Assembly (NCBI RefSeq): GCF_900109165.1
Contig: NZ_FNZF01000001.1
Span: 983,376 to 1,047,375, forward strand
Length of the DNA stretch: 64,000 bases
From: Bhargavaea ginsengi
Lineage (GTDB): Bacteria; Bacillota; Bacilli; Bacillales_A; Planococcaceae
Reading direction: 5' to 3'
Of the stretch, positions 25,469 to 34,613 are shown one piece after another. The translations under genes and the position numbers were made by a program. The notes under the pieces were generated by a model. That model was not told where the DNA came from and searched no databases. It saw only the letters and a program-made list of their open reading frames with translations. Each line of letters opens with the position of its first letter. Position 1 is the first letter of the stretch.

Positions 25469-25481
25469 TCTTCATGTTCAA

Positions 25482-26615
25482 TTAGTTGTGCTGTGCAACC
25501 GGCTCGACCAGGTCGAGAAGATCAGCGTGCGTGTAGCCGAGGTCTTCTGCAACTGTTTTGTAAGTCACACGGCCGGCATGTGTGTTGAAGCCTTTGCGGA
25601 GTGGTTCGTTGTCGAGTGCTGCCTGCTTCCAGCCTTTGTTGGCGATCTGGAGAGCATACGGAACAGTGACGTTCGTGAGCGCCATCGTGGATGTGCGCGG
25701 CACTGCGCCAGGCATATTCGCGACGGCATAGTGGACTACTCCATGCTTTTCGTAAGTCGGAGCATCATGTGTTGTGATGCGGTCGGATGTTTCGAAGATC
25801 CCGCCTTGGTCGATTGCGATATCGACTAGTACGGAGCCCGGCTGCATCGACTTGATCATCTCTTCCGTGACGAGCTTTGGCGCTTTGGCACCAGGGATCA
25901 GCACGGCACCGACGACGAGGTCTGCGTCCTTCACTGCTTCAGCGATGTTGAACGGATTCGACATGAGTGTCTGGATGTCGTTGCCGAACTGGTCGTCCAG
26001 CTGGCGGAGACGCTCCGGGCTCAAGTCGATAACGGTAACTTTCGCCCCCATGCCAACTGCAACGCGGGCTGCGTTCGCGCCCGCCATGCCGCCGCCGATG
26101 ACGGTGACCTTTCCGCGCTGGACGCCCGGTACACCGGAAAGGAGGATACCCTTCCCGCCGTGAATGCGCTCCAGGAACTGTGCGCCGATCTGTGTCGCCA
26201 TGCGGCCTGCCACTTCGCTCATCGGCGAAAGAAGAGGCAGCGAGCGGTTCGGCAGCTGGACGGTTTCATAGGCAATGGCGGTGACATTCTTCTCGAGAAG
26301 CGCTGCAGCAAGTTCAGGTTCCGCAGCCAGGTGAAGGTACGTGAACAAGATCAGGTCTTCACGGAAATAGCCGTACTCTTCCGGCAGGGGCTCCTTGACC
26401 TTCATCACCATCTCGGCAGCCCACGCATCTGCCGCAGTTTCTACGATCACCGCGCCTTCGTTGGCATACTCCTCATCGGTAAAGCCGGAACCGAGTCCCG
26501 CTCCTTTTTCGATGATCACCTCATGGCCGGCAGTGGCCAGTGTCGCAACTCCTGCAGGCGTCATTGCAACGCGGTTTTCATTGTTTTTGATCTCTTTAGG
26601 TATACCGATTCTCAT
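25482..26615 (-). CDS. ald: Alanine dehydrogenase
   Basis: 377 residues from the second ATG ([13 protein letters not shown]); the first ATG at 26621 is only two bases from GGAGGG. Features: substrate loop [27 protein letters not shown]-binding [18 protein letters not shown] and the C-terminal [16 protein letters not shown]. It interconverts alanine and pyruvate plus ammonia with NAD. It is the last of three minus-strand genes with an omega-aminotransferase and a semialdehyde dehydrogenase; recycling alanine to pyruvate, the amino acceptor, would complete such a pathway. Confidence 0.95.
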   Translation of the reverse strand: MRIGIPKEIKNNENRVAMTPAGVATLATAGHEVIIEKGAGLGSGFTDEEYANEGAVIVETAADAWAAEMVMKVKEPLPEEYGYFREDLILFTYLHLAAEPELAAALLEKNVTAIAYETVQLPNRSLPLLSPMSEVAGRMATQIGAQFLERIHGGKGILLSGVPGVQRGKVTVIGGGMAGANAARVAVGMGAKVTVIDLSPERLRQLDDQFGNDIQTLMSNPFNIAEAVKDADLVVGAVLIPGAKAPKLVTEEMIKSMQPGSVLVDIAIDQGGIFETSDRITTHDAPTYEKHGVVHYAVANMPGAVPRTSTMALTNVTVPYALQIANKGWKQAALDNEPLRKGFNTHAGRVTYKTVAEDLGYTHADLLDLVEPVAQHN

Positions 26616-26682
26616 TTCCATTTCCCTCCATTATAAAGGGAGGCAGCCGCCTCCCGGTTAGTTAATCCCCAACTCATTTATT

Positions 26683-28041
26683 TCAACGATTCTCTTCAAA
26701 AACCTTCTTGATGACCGAAATAATAAAGTCGACATCCTGGTCCGTGCAGGCAAGCGGCGGGGACAGGGTCAGGATATTGTTGTGTCCCGCAACCGTGTCA
26801 CCGTTTTTCCCGACGATCAGGCCGTTCGCCTTGCAGTCGGCGATGATCTTGCCGATGCGCGCGGCACTTGCCGGTTCGCGGGTCTTCTTATCCTCGACCA
26901 GCTCGATACCAAGAAGGAAGCCGATTCCGCGGACCTCTCCGACATACGGGTGTTCATCAAGCTGTGCCAGTTCCGCACGGAGACGCTCGCCGTGGCGGTC
27001 CGCCCGCTCAACGAGGCCTTCCCGCTCGATGATCTCCAGGTTCTTCAGCGCCACAGCACATGCTGCAGGGTTGCCTCCGAATGTGTTTACATGGCGGAAA
27101 TGGCTATTATCCGCGCTGTCTTTGAAGGTCTCATAAATATCTTTGCGCACCGCGGTGACCGATAGCGGCAGGTAGGCACTTGTCAGGCCTTTAGCCATGG
27201 TCACGATGTCCGGCTTCACGCCGAAGTTCTGGTGGCCGAACTTCTTGCCCGTGCGGCCAAATCCGCAGATGACTTCGTCAATGATCAGGAGGACGCCGTG
27301 CTTATTGCAGATCTCCTGTACCTTTTCCAGGTAAACCGGATGCGGGATGAGGATGCCGCCGCCCGTGATGAGCGGTTCCATGATGACCCCTGCAACCGTT
27401 TCTTCCTGTTCCCAGACAATTTTCTGCTCAAGCTCTTCCGCACGCATGATGTTGTAGTCCTCAACGCTCATGCCTTCCGGGCGGCGGTAGTTGTCCGGCG
27501 GCGCTACGTGCAGGAAGCCCGGCGCGAGCGGCTCATACTTGTATTTGCGGAGCGACTGCCCGGTTGCGGCAAGCGCACCCATCGAGCTGCCATGGTAGGC
27601 GCGGTAACGGCTGATGAACTTGTAGCGCGAGGCATTCCCCTGTTGCTGGTGGTATTGTCGGGCGATCTTGAACGCCACTTCGTTCGCATCGGACCCGCTG
27701 TTGGAATAAAAGATCATGTAGTCGTCCTCGAGCCATTCGTTCAGCTTGGCTGCGAGCTCAATCGCCGGCTCATGGCTCTGCGTCATCGGCACGTAGCACA
27801 ATTCCTTCATCTGCTCATAGGCCGCTTGCGCCAGCTCCTCGCGTCCGTATCCTACATTGACGCACCAGAGACCGGACATGCCGTCCAGGTAACGGTTCCC
27901 CTCATGATCCGTCACCCAGGCGCCTTCCCCTTTTGCCCAGATCATCGGCGGGCTTTTCTCCACATACGGAGAGATATGATGCCAGACGTTCTGCCGGTCT
28001 TTTTCGACGAGCGTTTGGGCTTCCGTTTTTACAACGGTCAT
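26683..28041 (-). CDS. Class III omega-aminotransferase (beta-alanine/GABA:pyruvate type)
   Basis: 452 residues. PLP lysine in TMAKGLTSAYLPL near residue 287; cofactor motif NSGSDANEVAFKIARQYH, YHGSSMGALAATG, and IIDEVICGFGRTG with the PLP-ring Asp. The active-site SGLWCVNVGYG and YRAYHGSSMGA regions resemble pyruvate-dependent omega-transaminases more than 2-oxoglutarate GABA transaminase. AAGGGGATAGC precedes the ATG. Located between the semialdehyde dehydrogenase and ald genes, it probably converts beta-alanine (or a similar omega-amine) and pyruvate to malonate semialdehyde and alanine. Confidence 0.88.
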   Translation of the reverse strand: MTVVKTEAQTLVEKDRQNVWHHISPYVEKSPPMIWAKGEGAWVTDHEGNRYLDGMSGLWCVNVGYGREELAQAAYEQMKELCYVPMTQSHEPAIELAAKLNEWLEDDYMIFYSNSGSDANEVAFKIARQYHQQQGNASRYKFISRYRAYHGSSMGALAATGQSLRKYKYEPLAPGFLHVAPPDNYRRPEGMSVEDYNIMRAEELEQKIVWEQEETVAGVIMEPLITGGGILIPHPVYLEKVQEICNKHGVLLIIDEVICGFGRTGKKFGHQNFGVKPDIVTMAKGLTSAYLPLSVTAVRKDIYETFKDSADNSHFRHVNTFGGNPAACAVALKNLEIIEREGLVERADRHGERLRAELAQLDEHPYVGEVRGIGFLLGIELVEDKKTREPASAARIGKIIADCKANGLIVGKNGDTVAGHNNILTLSPPLACTDQDVDFIISVIKKVFEENR

Positions 28042-28104
28042 CGTGCTATCCCCTTTCGGTAAGAACTCATTATTAGAAGTCAGCCGCCACGGGGGCGGCT
28101 GCTT

Positions 28105-28264
28105 GCTGGTCTTTCGTGGACACTGTTTGGTCTTCCGGTCTCCCCCATTGGTCTTTCGTTATCCCCCGTTGGTCTTTCGTTGAACCTTATTCGTCTTGCG
28201 GGTCTGAACAGGCCCGCTCCGCATTCCGTCTTATGCCTGTCGGGTCTGAACAGGCCCGCTCCGC
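28105..28264. repeat. Intergenic 21-bp repeat array G with nested 42-bp duplication
   Basis: Units at 28105, 28126, 28147, 28168 and 28189 share TTGGTCTTTCG-like cores in a strict 21-bp period. The last two-unit segment is duplicated: CGGGTCTGAACAGGCCCGCT occurs at 28199 and again at 28241, exactly 42 (2 x 21) bases apart. The array ends seven bases from the stop of the minus-strand dehydrogenase gene. Confidence 0.85.
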
Positions 28265-28271
28265 TTTTCTA

Positions 28272-29735
28272 TCAGTGACGCTGCGTGAGCATTTTCTTTC
28301 TTGTATAGAACTCGATGCCGTCTTTGCCGTTGGCGTGGAGGTCTCCGTAGAAGGACTTCTTGTAGCCCGAGAACGGGAAGAAGGCCATCGGGGCCGGGAC
28401 GCCAAGGTTGACGCCGAGCATGCCGGCATCGATGTCGTCGCGGAATTCGCGGATTGCCGATGCGCTGTCTGTGTACAGGCATGCACCGTTAGCAAAGTCC
28501 GACGCATTCGCAAACTCGATCGCTTCTGTCAGCGTCTCGACGCGGACGACGGAGAGGACCGGTGCGAAGATCTCGTCTTTCCAGATCTTCATTTCCTGAG
28601 TAACGTCATCAAAGATTGTCGGCCCGACGAAGTAGCCGCCTTCCGAGCGGGATTTGTCGTTGCGGCCGTCGCGTACGAGCTTCGCGCCTTCTTCCACACC
28701 GGATTCGATATAGCCGATTGTGCGGTCCTTGTGGGCCGGACGAATGACCGGGCCGAGGAACACATCGTCTTCAAGTCCGTTGCCGATTGTGATGTCGTCC
28801 GCAGCCTGTTTGAGGCGGTCGACAAGCTTATCTGCGACGTCACCGACAGCGACCACAACCGCAGCTGCCATGCAGCGCTCGCCGGCGGAGCCGAATGCCG
28901 CGCCTGTGATGTTCTTGACGGCGTTGTCGAGGTCAGCGTCAGGCATGACGATCGAATGGTTTTTCGCGCCTGCCAGTGCCTGGACACGCTTGCCGTGAGC
29001 CGTACCTGTCTTGTAGACATATTCCGCGACCGGCTGGGAGCCGACAAAGGAAATCGCCGGAACGTCCTTGTGCTCCAGGAGACCGTTGACGACGTCGTGA
29101 GCGCCGTGGACGATGTTGAACACCCCATCCGGAAGGCCTGCTTCCTTAAGGAGATCCGCCAGGCGGTTAGCCAACAGCGGTGTGCGTTCGGACGGCTTAA
29201 GGATGAAGGTGTTCCCTGCGACGATTGCGAGCGGGAACATCCATGCCGGCACCATCATCGGGAAGTTGAACGGCGTGATGCCGCCGATGACGCCGATCGG
29301 ATAGCGGTACATCCCGGATTCCATGTTCTTCGAAATGTCCGGAAGCTGCTGTCCCATCATGAGGGACGGCGCGCCCGCCGCGAACTCGACGCACTCGATG
29401 CCGCGCAGCACTTCGCCGTGCGCTTCCGTGAAGCTTTTGCCGTTCTCAATCGTAACGAGGCGCGCGAGCTCATCCCAGTTCTCAACAAGCAGCTGCTGGA
29501 ACTTGAACATGATCCGGGCACGCTGCGGAACCGGCGTCTTCTTCCATGTCTTGAATGCCTCTTTCGCCACGGCTACCGCCTTGTCGAGGTCTTCCTTTGT
29601 GGAAATCGGGACTTCGGCGATGATTTCCCCCGTTGCCGGGTTCGGAACTTCCTCATATTTCTCGGTAGTCGATTTGACCCATTGTCCACCAATGTAGTTT
29701 GAAAGCGTTTGCGTTTTTACGGTTGCTGTTTCCAT
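28272..29735 (-). CDS. mmsA: CoA-acylating (methyl)malonate-semialdehyde dehydrogenase
   Basis: 487 residues. ALDH fold with NAD site [15 protein letters not shown] and catalytic Cys in [13 protein letters not shown]. Where ordinary ALDHs have the general-base Glu (ELGGK), this protein has [15 protein letters not shown], the form diagnostic of the MmsA/IolA CoA-dependent branch. It would convert malonate semialdehyde to acetyl-CoA (or methylmalonate semialdehyde to propionyl-CoA). GAGGAGGAGTTATCC precedes the ATG. Upstream of the aminotransferase gene and divergent from the PucR-type regulator. Confidence 0.92.
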   Translation of the reverse strand: METATVKTQTLSNYIGGQWVKSTTEKYEEVPNPATGEIIAEVPISTKEDLDKAVAVAKEAFKTWKKTPVPQRARIMFKFQQLLVENWDELARLVTIENGKSFTEAHGEVLRGIECVEFAAGAPSLMMGQQLPDISKNMESGMYRYPIGVIGGITPFNFPMMVPAWMFPLAIVAGNTFILKPSERTPLLANRLADLLKEAGLPDGVFNIVHGAHDVVNGLLEHKDVPAISFVGSQPVAEYVYKTGTAHGKRVQALAGAKNHSIVMPDADLDNAVKNITGAAFGSAGERCMAAAVVVAVGDVADKLVDRLKQAADDITIGNGLEDDVFLGPVIRPAHKDRTIGYIESGVEEGAKLVRDGRNDKSRSEGGYFVGPTIFDDVTQEMKIWKDEIFAPVLSVVRVETLTEAIEFANASDFANGACLYTDSASAIREFRDDIDAGMLGVNLGVPAPMAFFPFSGYKKSFYGDLHANGKDGIEFYTRKKMLTQRH

Positions 29736-29825
29736 GGATAACTCCTCCTCATAGGTAAATCACCATATTGACGGTTCGAACTGTTCACTTCATAATCTAC
29801 TGTACAAACTATCAGAATGTTTGTC

Positions 29826-29844
29826 ATTTGACAATGTGTCAAAT
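29826..29844. promoter_or_regulatory. Perfect palindrome, candidate operator of the PucR-type regulator
   Basis: ATTTGACA ATG TGTCAAAT: 8-bp arms, 3-base centre, between divergent mmsA and regulator genes. Its core GACAATGTGTC recurs at 38123-38133 (reverse strand) and 46773-46783 before two catabolic operons. Confidence 0.7.
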
Positions 29845-29881
29845 AGACTGGTGAACAGATTTGACGGAAGGAAGGCTGATC

Positions 29882-31522
29882 ATGAAAGACATCGAACTGA
29901 CTGTCGGGGAAATTTTGCAGCGCGAGTCATTCCACAAAGCCAAACTGGCCGCGGGGGCATCCGGCCTTTCACGGAAGATCCGCTGGTCCCACATTCTTGA
30001 AGTCCGCGAATTTGAGGAACTCATCAACGGCGGCGAGCTGATCCTGACGACCGGCATCAGCATGACACTCGACCTGGACACACAACTGGACTATATCCGC
30101 CGGCTGGATGAGCTGGGCGCGTCCGCACTGTGCATCGAACTGGGGGACCCGTCCCGGAAGGTCGCCCCTGAAGTCATCGATCTGGCGGACAGGCGCGGCT
30201 TCCCGATTATCGTGTTCGATGAAGTGATCCGCTTTGTTGATATCACACAGGACCTCCACACGGCGCTGATCAACCGGCATCATAAAATGATTTCCGAACT
30301 GGACCGCCTTTCGGGACGCTTTATCGAACTGTCCCTCACGTCCAACGGAATCCTGAAGATCCTTCAGGAGCTCCATGAATACTTCCGGCGAGAGGCGATC
30401 TTTATAGCCGACCGGCCCGCCCCTTACTTTTATCCTTCCGAGGCGAAGGAAAGCGAGGCGCTGCTCCGGGCACTGGTGGATTCAGAAGGCGGACTGGAAG
30501 CGTGCGGGCGCTACGCGGATACACCCGCCGGCCGCTACGCCTCCGTGCCTGTGCGGGGCCCCGGACAGGTATGGGGACGCCTATTCCTCGGCATGGACGA
30601 GCCGCTCCGGGATGATTTCTACTTCCTGATCCTGGACCGCGCGGGCCTCGCCATCTCGCAGGTGCTCCTGCGCAACCGGACGGTCGAGGAACGGAAGCAG
30701 AACCTGGAGGACAAGGTCGTCCGCGACCTCATCACCGGCCGGCGGGCAGATCCGGACACGGTCAGGGCCGTTCTTCCGGCGCGAGGCAGGAATATGTACT
30801 ACCGGATATTCAGCATCCGCATGCCGGAAAAGCCGCCCTTCCCGTCGCAGGACCTTCTTGAAGAAGAGCTTGTCCAGCGGGCGCTGCTTATCCGCAGCCT
30901 GTTCCAGCGGCACGGATTTTTCCCCGCGATCACCTCCGGCGAAAACGAAATGGTCGTCATCGCCTTTTTCATCTCGGAGGAGCAGCAGAGCCGATCGGCC
31001 AGCCGGTTCCAGCCGCTGATCCAGGACTTCCGGAACATGCAGCCCCAGCAGTTCGAAGGGAGCCGCTTCGGTATCGGAAAGACGTACCAGGACATCTCGG
31101 ACATCCGCAAGGCTTACCGGGAGAGCGAGGACGTCATCCGCCTCCAGGATGAAGGCATCACGGAATCGGAGTTCTATGAAGGGCTCGGTATCCACCGCCT
31201 GCTGCTGTTGCTGAAGCGGAGCGGAGAACTCGAGACCTATGTGGACGATTATCTGGGAGCGTTGCTTGAGCATGACGCCCGCCATGACAGCCGCCTGTTC
31301 GAGACGCTGGTCGTCTATTTGGAATGCGGCGGCGTCAAGAAAGAGGCGTCGGATCGTCTGTTCATCGTCCGCCAGACCCTTTATCACCGGATCGGCAAGC
31401 TGGAGGCGCTGCTCGGCAGCAACTTCATGGACCCGGCCAACCGGCTCGCGCTTGAAGTGGCGATACAGGCATACCGGATGCTGGAACGGAACGAAACGGA
31501 AAAGCCGATGCCGGTTCATTAA
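29882..31522 (+). CDS. PucR-family transcriptional regulator
   Basis: 546 residues from ATG 29882, with GGAAGGAAGG at good distance; the in-frame TTG at 29861 lacks one. N-terminal PucR domain (TVGEILQRESFHKAKLAAG, GGELILTTGISMTLD, LGDPSRKVAPEVIDLA), a central GAF/GGDEF-like region, and the C-terminal PucR_1 helix-turn-helix (YLECGGVKKEASDRLFIVR, LYHRIGKLEALLG). PucR proteins activate catabolic operons for purines or amino compounds. Divergence from mmsA and the palindrome between them suggest control of beta-alanine use and probably autoregulation. Confidence 0.9.
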   Translation: MKDIELTVGEILQRESFHKAKLAAGASGLSRKIRWSHILEVREFEELINGGELILTTGISMTLDLDTQLDYIRRLDELGASALCIELGDPSRKVAPEVIDLADRRGFPIIVFDEVIRFVDITQDLHTALINRHHKMISELDRLSGRFIELSLTSNGILKILQELHEYFRREAIFIADRPAPYFYPSEAKESEALLRALVDSEGGLEACGRYADTPAGRYASVPVRGPGQVWGRLFLGMDEPLRDDFYFLILDRAGLAISQVLLRNRTVEERKQNLEDKVVRDLITGRRADPDTVRAVLPARGRNMYYRIFSIRMPEKPPFPSQDLLEEELVQRALLIRSLFQRHGFFPAITSGENEMVVIAFFISEEQQSRSASRFQPLIQDFRNMQPQQFEGSRFGIGKTYQDISDIRKAYRESEDVIRLQDEGITESEFYEGLGIHRLLLLLKRSGELETYVDDYLGALLEHDARHDSRLFETLVVYLECGGVKKEASDRLFIVRQTLYHRIGKLEALLGSNFMDPANRLALEVAIQAYRMLERNETEKPMPVH

Positions 31523-31555
31523 ACCAGGCAGGCAAGTCGATTGGATCCATAAAAC

Positions 31556-31590
31556 AACGGGGATGTCTGTTTGATCAGGACATCCCCGTT
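31556..31590. terminator. Bidirectional terminator
   Basis: AACGGGGATGTC and GACATCCCCGTT between convergent genes, with A- and T-rich flanks. Confidence 0.85.
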
Positions 31591-31597
31591 ATTTCTG

Positions 31598-32854
31598 TTA
31601 GACCCTATTCTCTTCCAACACCTTTTTCTTTTGCGGAGCGCTCTCCCGATCCAGCTTTAATACTGTATTCAAAAGAACATCAGCACCTTTTGCACATTCT
31701 TCGAAAGATGTGTATTCATCCTCACGGTGACTATAGCCTTTTGCACTCGGAACAAAAATCATCGCCGTTGGAATGTAACTTGCGATGAACTGTGCATCAT
31801 GTCCGGCCCCGCTGTACATTCTGTGACTGTTGAAGCCAAGTCCTTCTGCCACTTCAGAGACAGTGTTGACAACAGACTCTTCAAAGATCACTGTATCGCG
31901 TCCCCATAACTTCCTGGATGTTAGCGAACACTGATCGATGAAGGCAGGCAGATTGTCAATGATTCCCTCCACATGGCGGATCACATCCATATCTTTATGG
32001 CGTGCTTCCAGTGTGAATGTAACTTCATTAGGTATGACCGTGTGGACATTCGGAGTGGCATTGATCCTGCCGATTGTATAGACAAGATCCTCCGGGAGCT
32101 TCTTGAGCTCTTCCTGAAGATCCACAATGATTTTCGCTGAAGCAAACATAGGGTCTTTCCTCATCGGAATCGGTGTGGTTCCTGCATGGTTCGATTCGCC
32201 CTTCAAGGAAATCTCACAGCAAACCATCCCCATTACCCCTTCGACTACGCCGATCTCCCGGCCGATATGTTCAAGGACCGGTCCCTGTTCGATATGCAGT
32301 TCAAGGAATGCCGACGCTTCGTTCAAACGGTTCTCCCTGTCACCCGCATAACCGCTTTGCTTAAGTGCATCGCCAAATTTCACACCTTCTGTGTCCGAAG
32401 ACTCAAGCATGTCCTGTTTTTCAAACTTACCCGCCAGTACTCCGGAAGACATCATCGCAGGATCAAACCGGGCACCCTCTTCGTTTGTAAAGTTAATCAC
32501 GGTAATCGGATGATTCAGCTCAATATTCCGTTCGACGAGTGTCCGGGCAACTTCCAATCCTGCCGCAACGCCCAGTGTACCGTCGAACCGTCCCCCTTTT
32601 ACAACCGAATCCAAATGTGAGCCCATTGCAATCGGAGGCAGATTTTCTTTGCCGGGAAGCGTCGCATATAGATTTCCCATGTCATCGACCTTCACCGACA
32701 ACCCGATTTCTTCACTGATTTCAACGAACTTACCACGTGCGTCGATATCTTCTTTGGACAAGGAAAGCCTGGTCACTCCAGTTTTCTCGGTTGCTCCAAA
32801 CGAACTGAACTGTTCCAGCAGGCTTTGCAGACGCTTGCGATCGATCTTTTCCAA
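31598..32854 (-). CDS. Zn-dependent hydantoinase/carbamoylase-family amidohydrolase
   Basis: 418 residues from TTG 32854 preceded by GGGGGAG. M20-type metal motifs: MGSHLDSVVKGGRFDG, NFTNEEGARFDPAMM, ELHIEQGPVLE, substrate loop GESNHAGTTPIPMRKDP and GAGHDAQFIASYIPTAMIF. The family includes beta-ureidopropionase, N-carbamoyl-amino acid hydrolases and allantoate amidohydrolase. It would release an amino acid, CO2 and ammonia from a ureido compound. Last gene of a six-gene operon with a candidate PucR-type operator; carbamoyl-beta-alanine is a tempting but unproven substrate. Confidence 0.85.
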   Translation of the reverse strand: MEKIDRKRLQSLLEQFSSFGATEKTGVTRLSLSKEDIDARGKFVEISEEIGLSVKVDDMGNLYATLPGKENLPPIAMGSHLDSVVKGGRFDGTLGVAAGLEVARTLVERNIELNHPITVINFTNEEGARFDPAMMSSGVLAGKFEKQDMLESSDTEGVKFGDALKQSGYAGDRENRLNEASAFLELHIEQGPVLEHIGREIGVVEGVMGMVCCEISLKGESNHAGTTPIPMRKDPMFASAKIIVDLQEELKKLPEDLVYTIGRINATPNVHTVIPNEVTFTLEARHKDMDVIRHVEGIIDNLPAFIDQCSLTSRKLWGRDTVIFEESVVNTVSEVAEGLGFNSHRMYSGAGHDAQFIASYIPTAMIFVPSAKGYSHREDEYTSFEECAKGADVLLNTVLKLDRESAPQKKKVLEENRV

Positions 32855-32871
32855 ATAATCTCCCCCAATAA

Positions 32872-33501
32872 CTAATCTAAAGAGACGGATCTGGCTTCTA
32901 AGTTTGTCCTCATGGATGCTGCGATTTTCCGCTCATCAGAATCCGTGCTTTTCTCAAGCTGTTCGATGATCCGTTTTTGTCGATGTAAAGGATGGTTTTG
33001 ACTTAACTTTGCCTTTCCTTCGATGTTGCTGATGTTGATTTTAAATCCTTGGACACCCTTGGTCATTCCATCGATGAAATCCAGACCCGCGTCGTCCAGC
33101 CTGTACGAACTGTCAGGCGCCTCATATTTAAGAACGATATCATTCAGGTGTTTCGTTAATTCACTCCCGTGTTCAAGCAGCTCGACTTCTCCCAGGACAT
33201 GTACCGTCACGTAATTCCACGTCGGCACTGCTTGATTCGTCTCATACCAGGAAGGCGAAATGTAGCAATGTGGTCCATGGAAAACGGCCAGAACTGTTTG
33301 ACCGGCAATGTCTTTCCATTGCGGATTCTGACGGGCGAAATGTCCATAAAGGGATGTTTGGTCTTCGCTTAACATTAGCGGTAAGTGAGCGGCAAATGGC
33401 ACTCCGTCATGCTGTGAGAACAAAGTGGCAAAACCATGTTCATGGATCACTTGGACATTCATGTCTTCATCAGTGATCTTAAACTTCGGAGGGATATACA
33501 C
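32872..33501 (-). CDS. PaiB-like FMN-binding protein
   Basis: 209 residues from GTG 33501 preceded by AAGGAGCAG. N-terminus [13 protein letters not shown] and [22 protein letters not shown], central [12 protein letters not shown] and [13 protein letters not shown] match the PaiB/FMN-binding split-barrel family. PaiB was described as a negative regulator of sporulation and degradative genes in B. subtilis; its close fold relatives are pyridoxamine-phosphate-oxidase-like flavoproteins. In this catabolic operon a flavin-linked or regulatory role is possible; the sequence does not decide. Confidence 0.82.
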   Translation of the reverse strand: MYIPPKFKITDEDMNVQVIHEHGFATLFSQHDGVPFAAHLPLMLSEDQTSLYGHFARQNPQWKDIAGQTVLAVFHGPHCYISPSWYETNQAVPTWNYVTVHVLGEVELLEHGSELTKHLNDIVLKYEAPDSSYRLDDAGLDFIDGMTKGVQGFKINISNIEGKAKLSQNHPLHRQKRIIEQLEKSTDSDERKIAASMRTNLEARSVSLD

Positions 33502-33552
33502 GGCACTCTGCTCCTTTCCGTAGAATCGGGCAATTCACTTACAAAAGGAAGA

Positions 33553-33583
33553 GCACCGGTTCAGAAACTGCTTGAACCGGCGC
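33553..33583 (-). promoter_or_regulatory. Hairpin spanning the stop codon of the C45 gene
   Basis: Minus strand GCGCCGGTTCA, 9 bases, TGAACCGGTGC. The stop TGA begins the downstream arm, so ribosomes finishing the C45 gene would melt it. It precedes the PaiB gene by about 50 bases and has no T-run: a possible processing or coupling element. Confidence 0.4.
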
Positions 33584-34613
33584 CTGCTTCACATGCCCTT
33601 CCTACGCGATACTCAAATGATCCGGTGGTAAGGTTCATGACGATGCTGAAGACTGTTTCCATCTGCATGTGCTCCGGATGGGACGGATTGACGTGCCGGC
33701 AGATGGAGTCCGGATAGTTGTCGTGGTCTGACAGCATGCCGAACAATTGTTCAGCACTTGCCTTTTCTTCCAACCCCTTCATCAGCTCTTTGATCCGGTC
33801 CAGCCTTGGAGCAGAATCCGGTATCGGGAAGTCAGCCACCGCCTCCTGCATCCGCGGATCGCAGATGTGGTTTGTGTGAATCACCATTTCATCCTCAGCC
33901 GGGATGGCTGCAGTATGAACAGGAGACACTTCTGTCCCTGCCATCTCACCGCCTTTGGAGGCGATGAGGAAATGGGCGGGGGAGGCCATTCTTCCATTCC
34001 TGACTGCTCCAGAAGCTTCCTCGAAAGTATGGGAGTCCAAAACAGCGCGCAGCCCGAGGTGGATCGGCACTTTCGGCTGCCAGGTTCTTGTCATGAGTGC
34101 GTTCAGACAAACACCAACGCCGGCGCTGTTGTAACCGATTTTCCCAATGATGCCGCCTTCCGTGATCATCCGCACCGAGGGCTTCCCTTCCTGACTAATT
34201 TCAATATCCAAGAGGGAGTCGGTCTGGCTGCTTTTCCAGTCCCAATTCTGACCGAGCCAGACTTCGCTCCCCTTTTTGCAAGCGAATGAAGTACAACCAT
34301 CCGGGGTAGCCGTAAGTGCGATCTCACTTCTAGCATTTAGTGCGAGAATATCCTCGAACCTGACACCGGCACCATCCGCAACACCTTGCATTTCTTCAAG
34401 GTATTCGGGCCGGAATGCCGAAATCGCATCATGGTGCAGAAGTGCTTTTTCACAGGCATCATGCCAAGACATCCCAGTATATCCGAGGAAAAGAGCCTCA
34501 TATGTTTCCAGGCTTTTTCCGATCTCTCTCTTTCCCTGCTCCCCGTGGCCGCGACCGATCTCATAAGGCGAACCACTCAGACGTATTTTCCGGACCGTCC
34601 GGGTATCATTCAT
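33561..34613 (-). CDS. C45-family acyltransferase/amidase (isopenicillin N acyltransferase-like)
   Basis: 350 residues. The C45 nucleophile is visible as TPDGCTSFACK with Cys107, followed by WLGQNWDW; in this Ntn family the enzyme is cleaved before that Cys. VRMITEGGIIGKIGYNSAGVGVCLN and HFLIASKGGEMAGTEVSP follow as usual. Members hydrolyse or transfer acyl groups on amides such as acyl-amino acids or beta-lactam precursors. Its stop/start overlaps the amidohydrolase gene by four bases. In this operon it may deacylate the substrate imported by the symporter. Confidence 0.83.
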   Translation of the reverse strand: MNDTRTVRKIRLSGSPYEIGRGHGEQGKREIGKSLETYEALFLGYTGMSWHDACEKALLHHDAISAFRPEYLEEMQGVADGAGVRFEDILALNARSEIALTATPDGCTSFACKKGSEVWLGQNWDWKSSQTDSLLDIEISQEGKPSVRMITEGGIIGKIGYNSAGVGVCLNALMTRTWQPKVPIHLGLRAVLDSHTFEEASGAVRNGRMASPAHFLIASKGGEMAGTEVSPVHTAAIPAEDEMVIHTNHICDPRMQEAVADFPIPDSAPRLDRIKELMKGLEEKASAEQLFGMLSDHDNYPDSICRHVNPSHPEHMQMETVFSIVMNLTTGSFEYRVGRACEAGAGSSSF

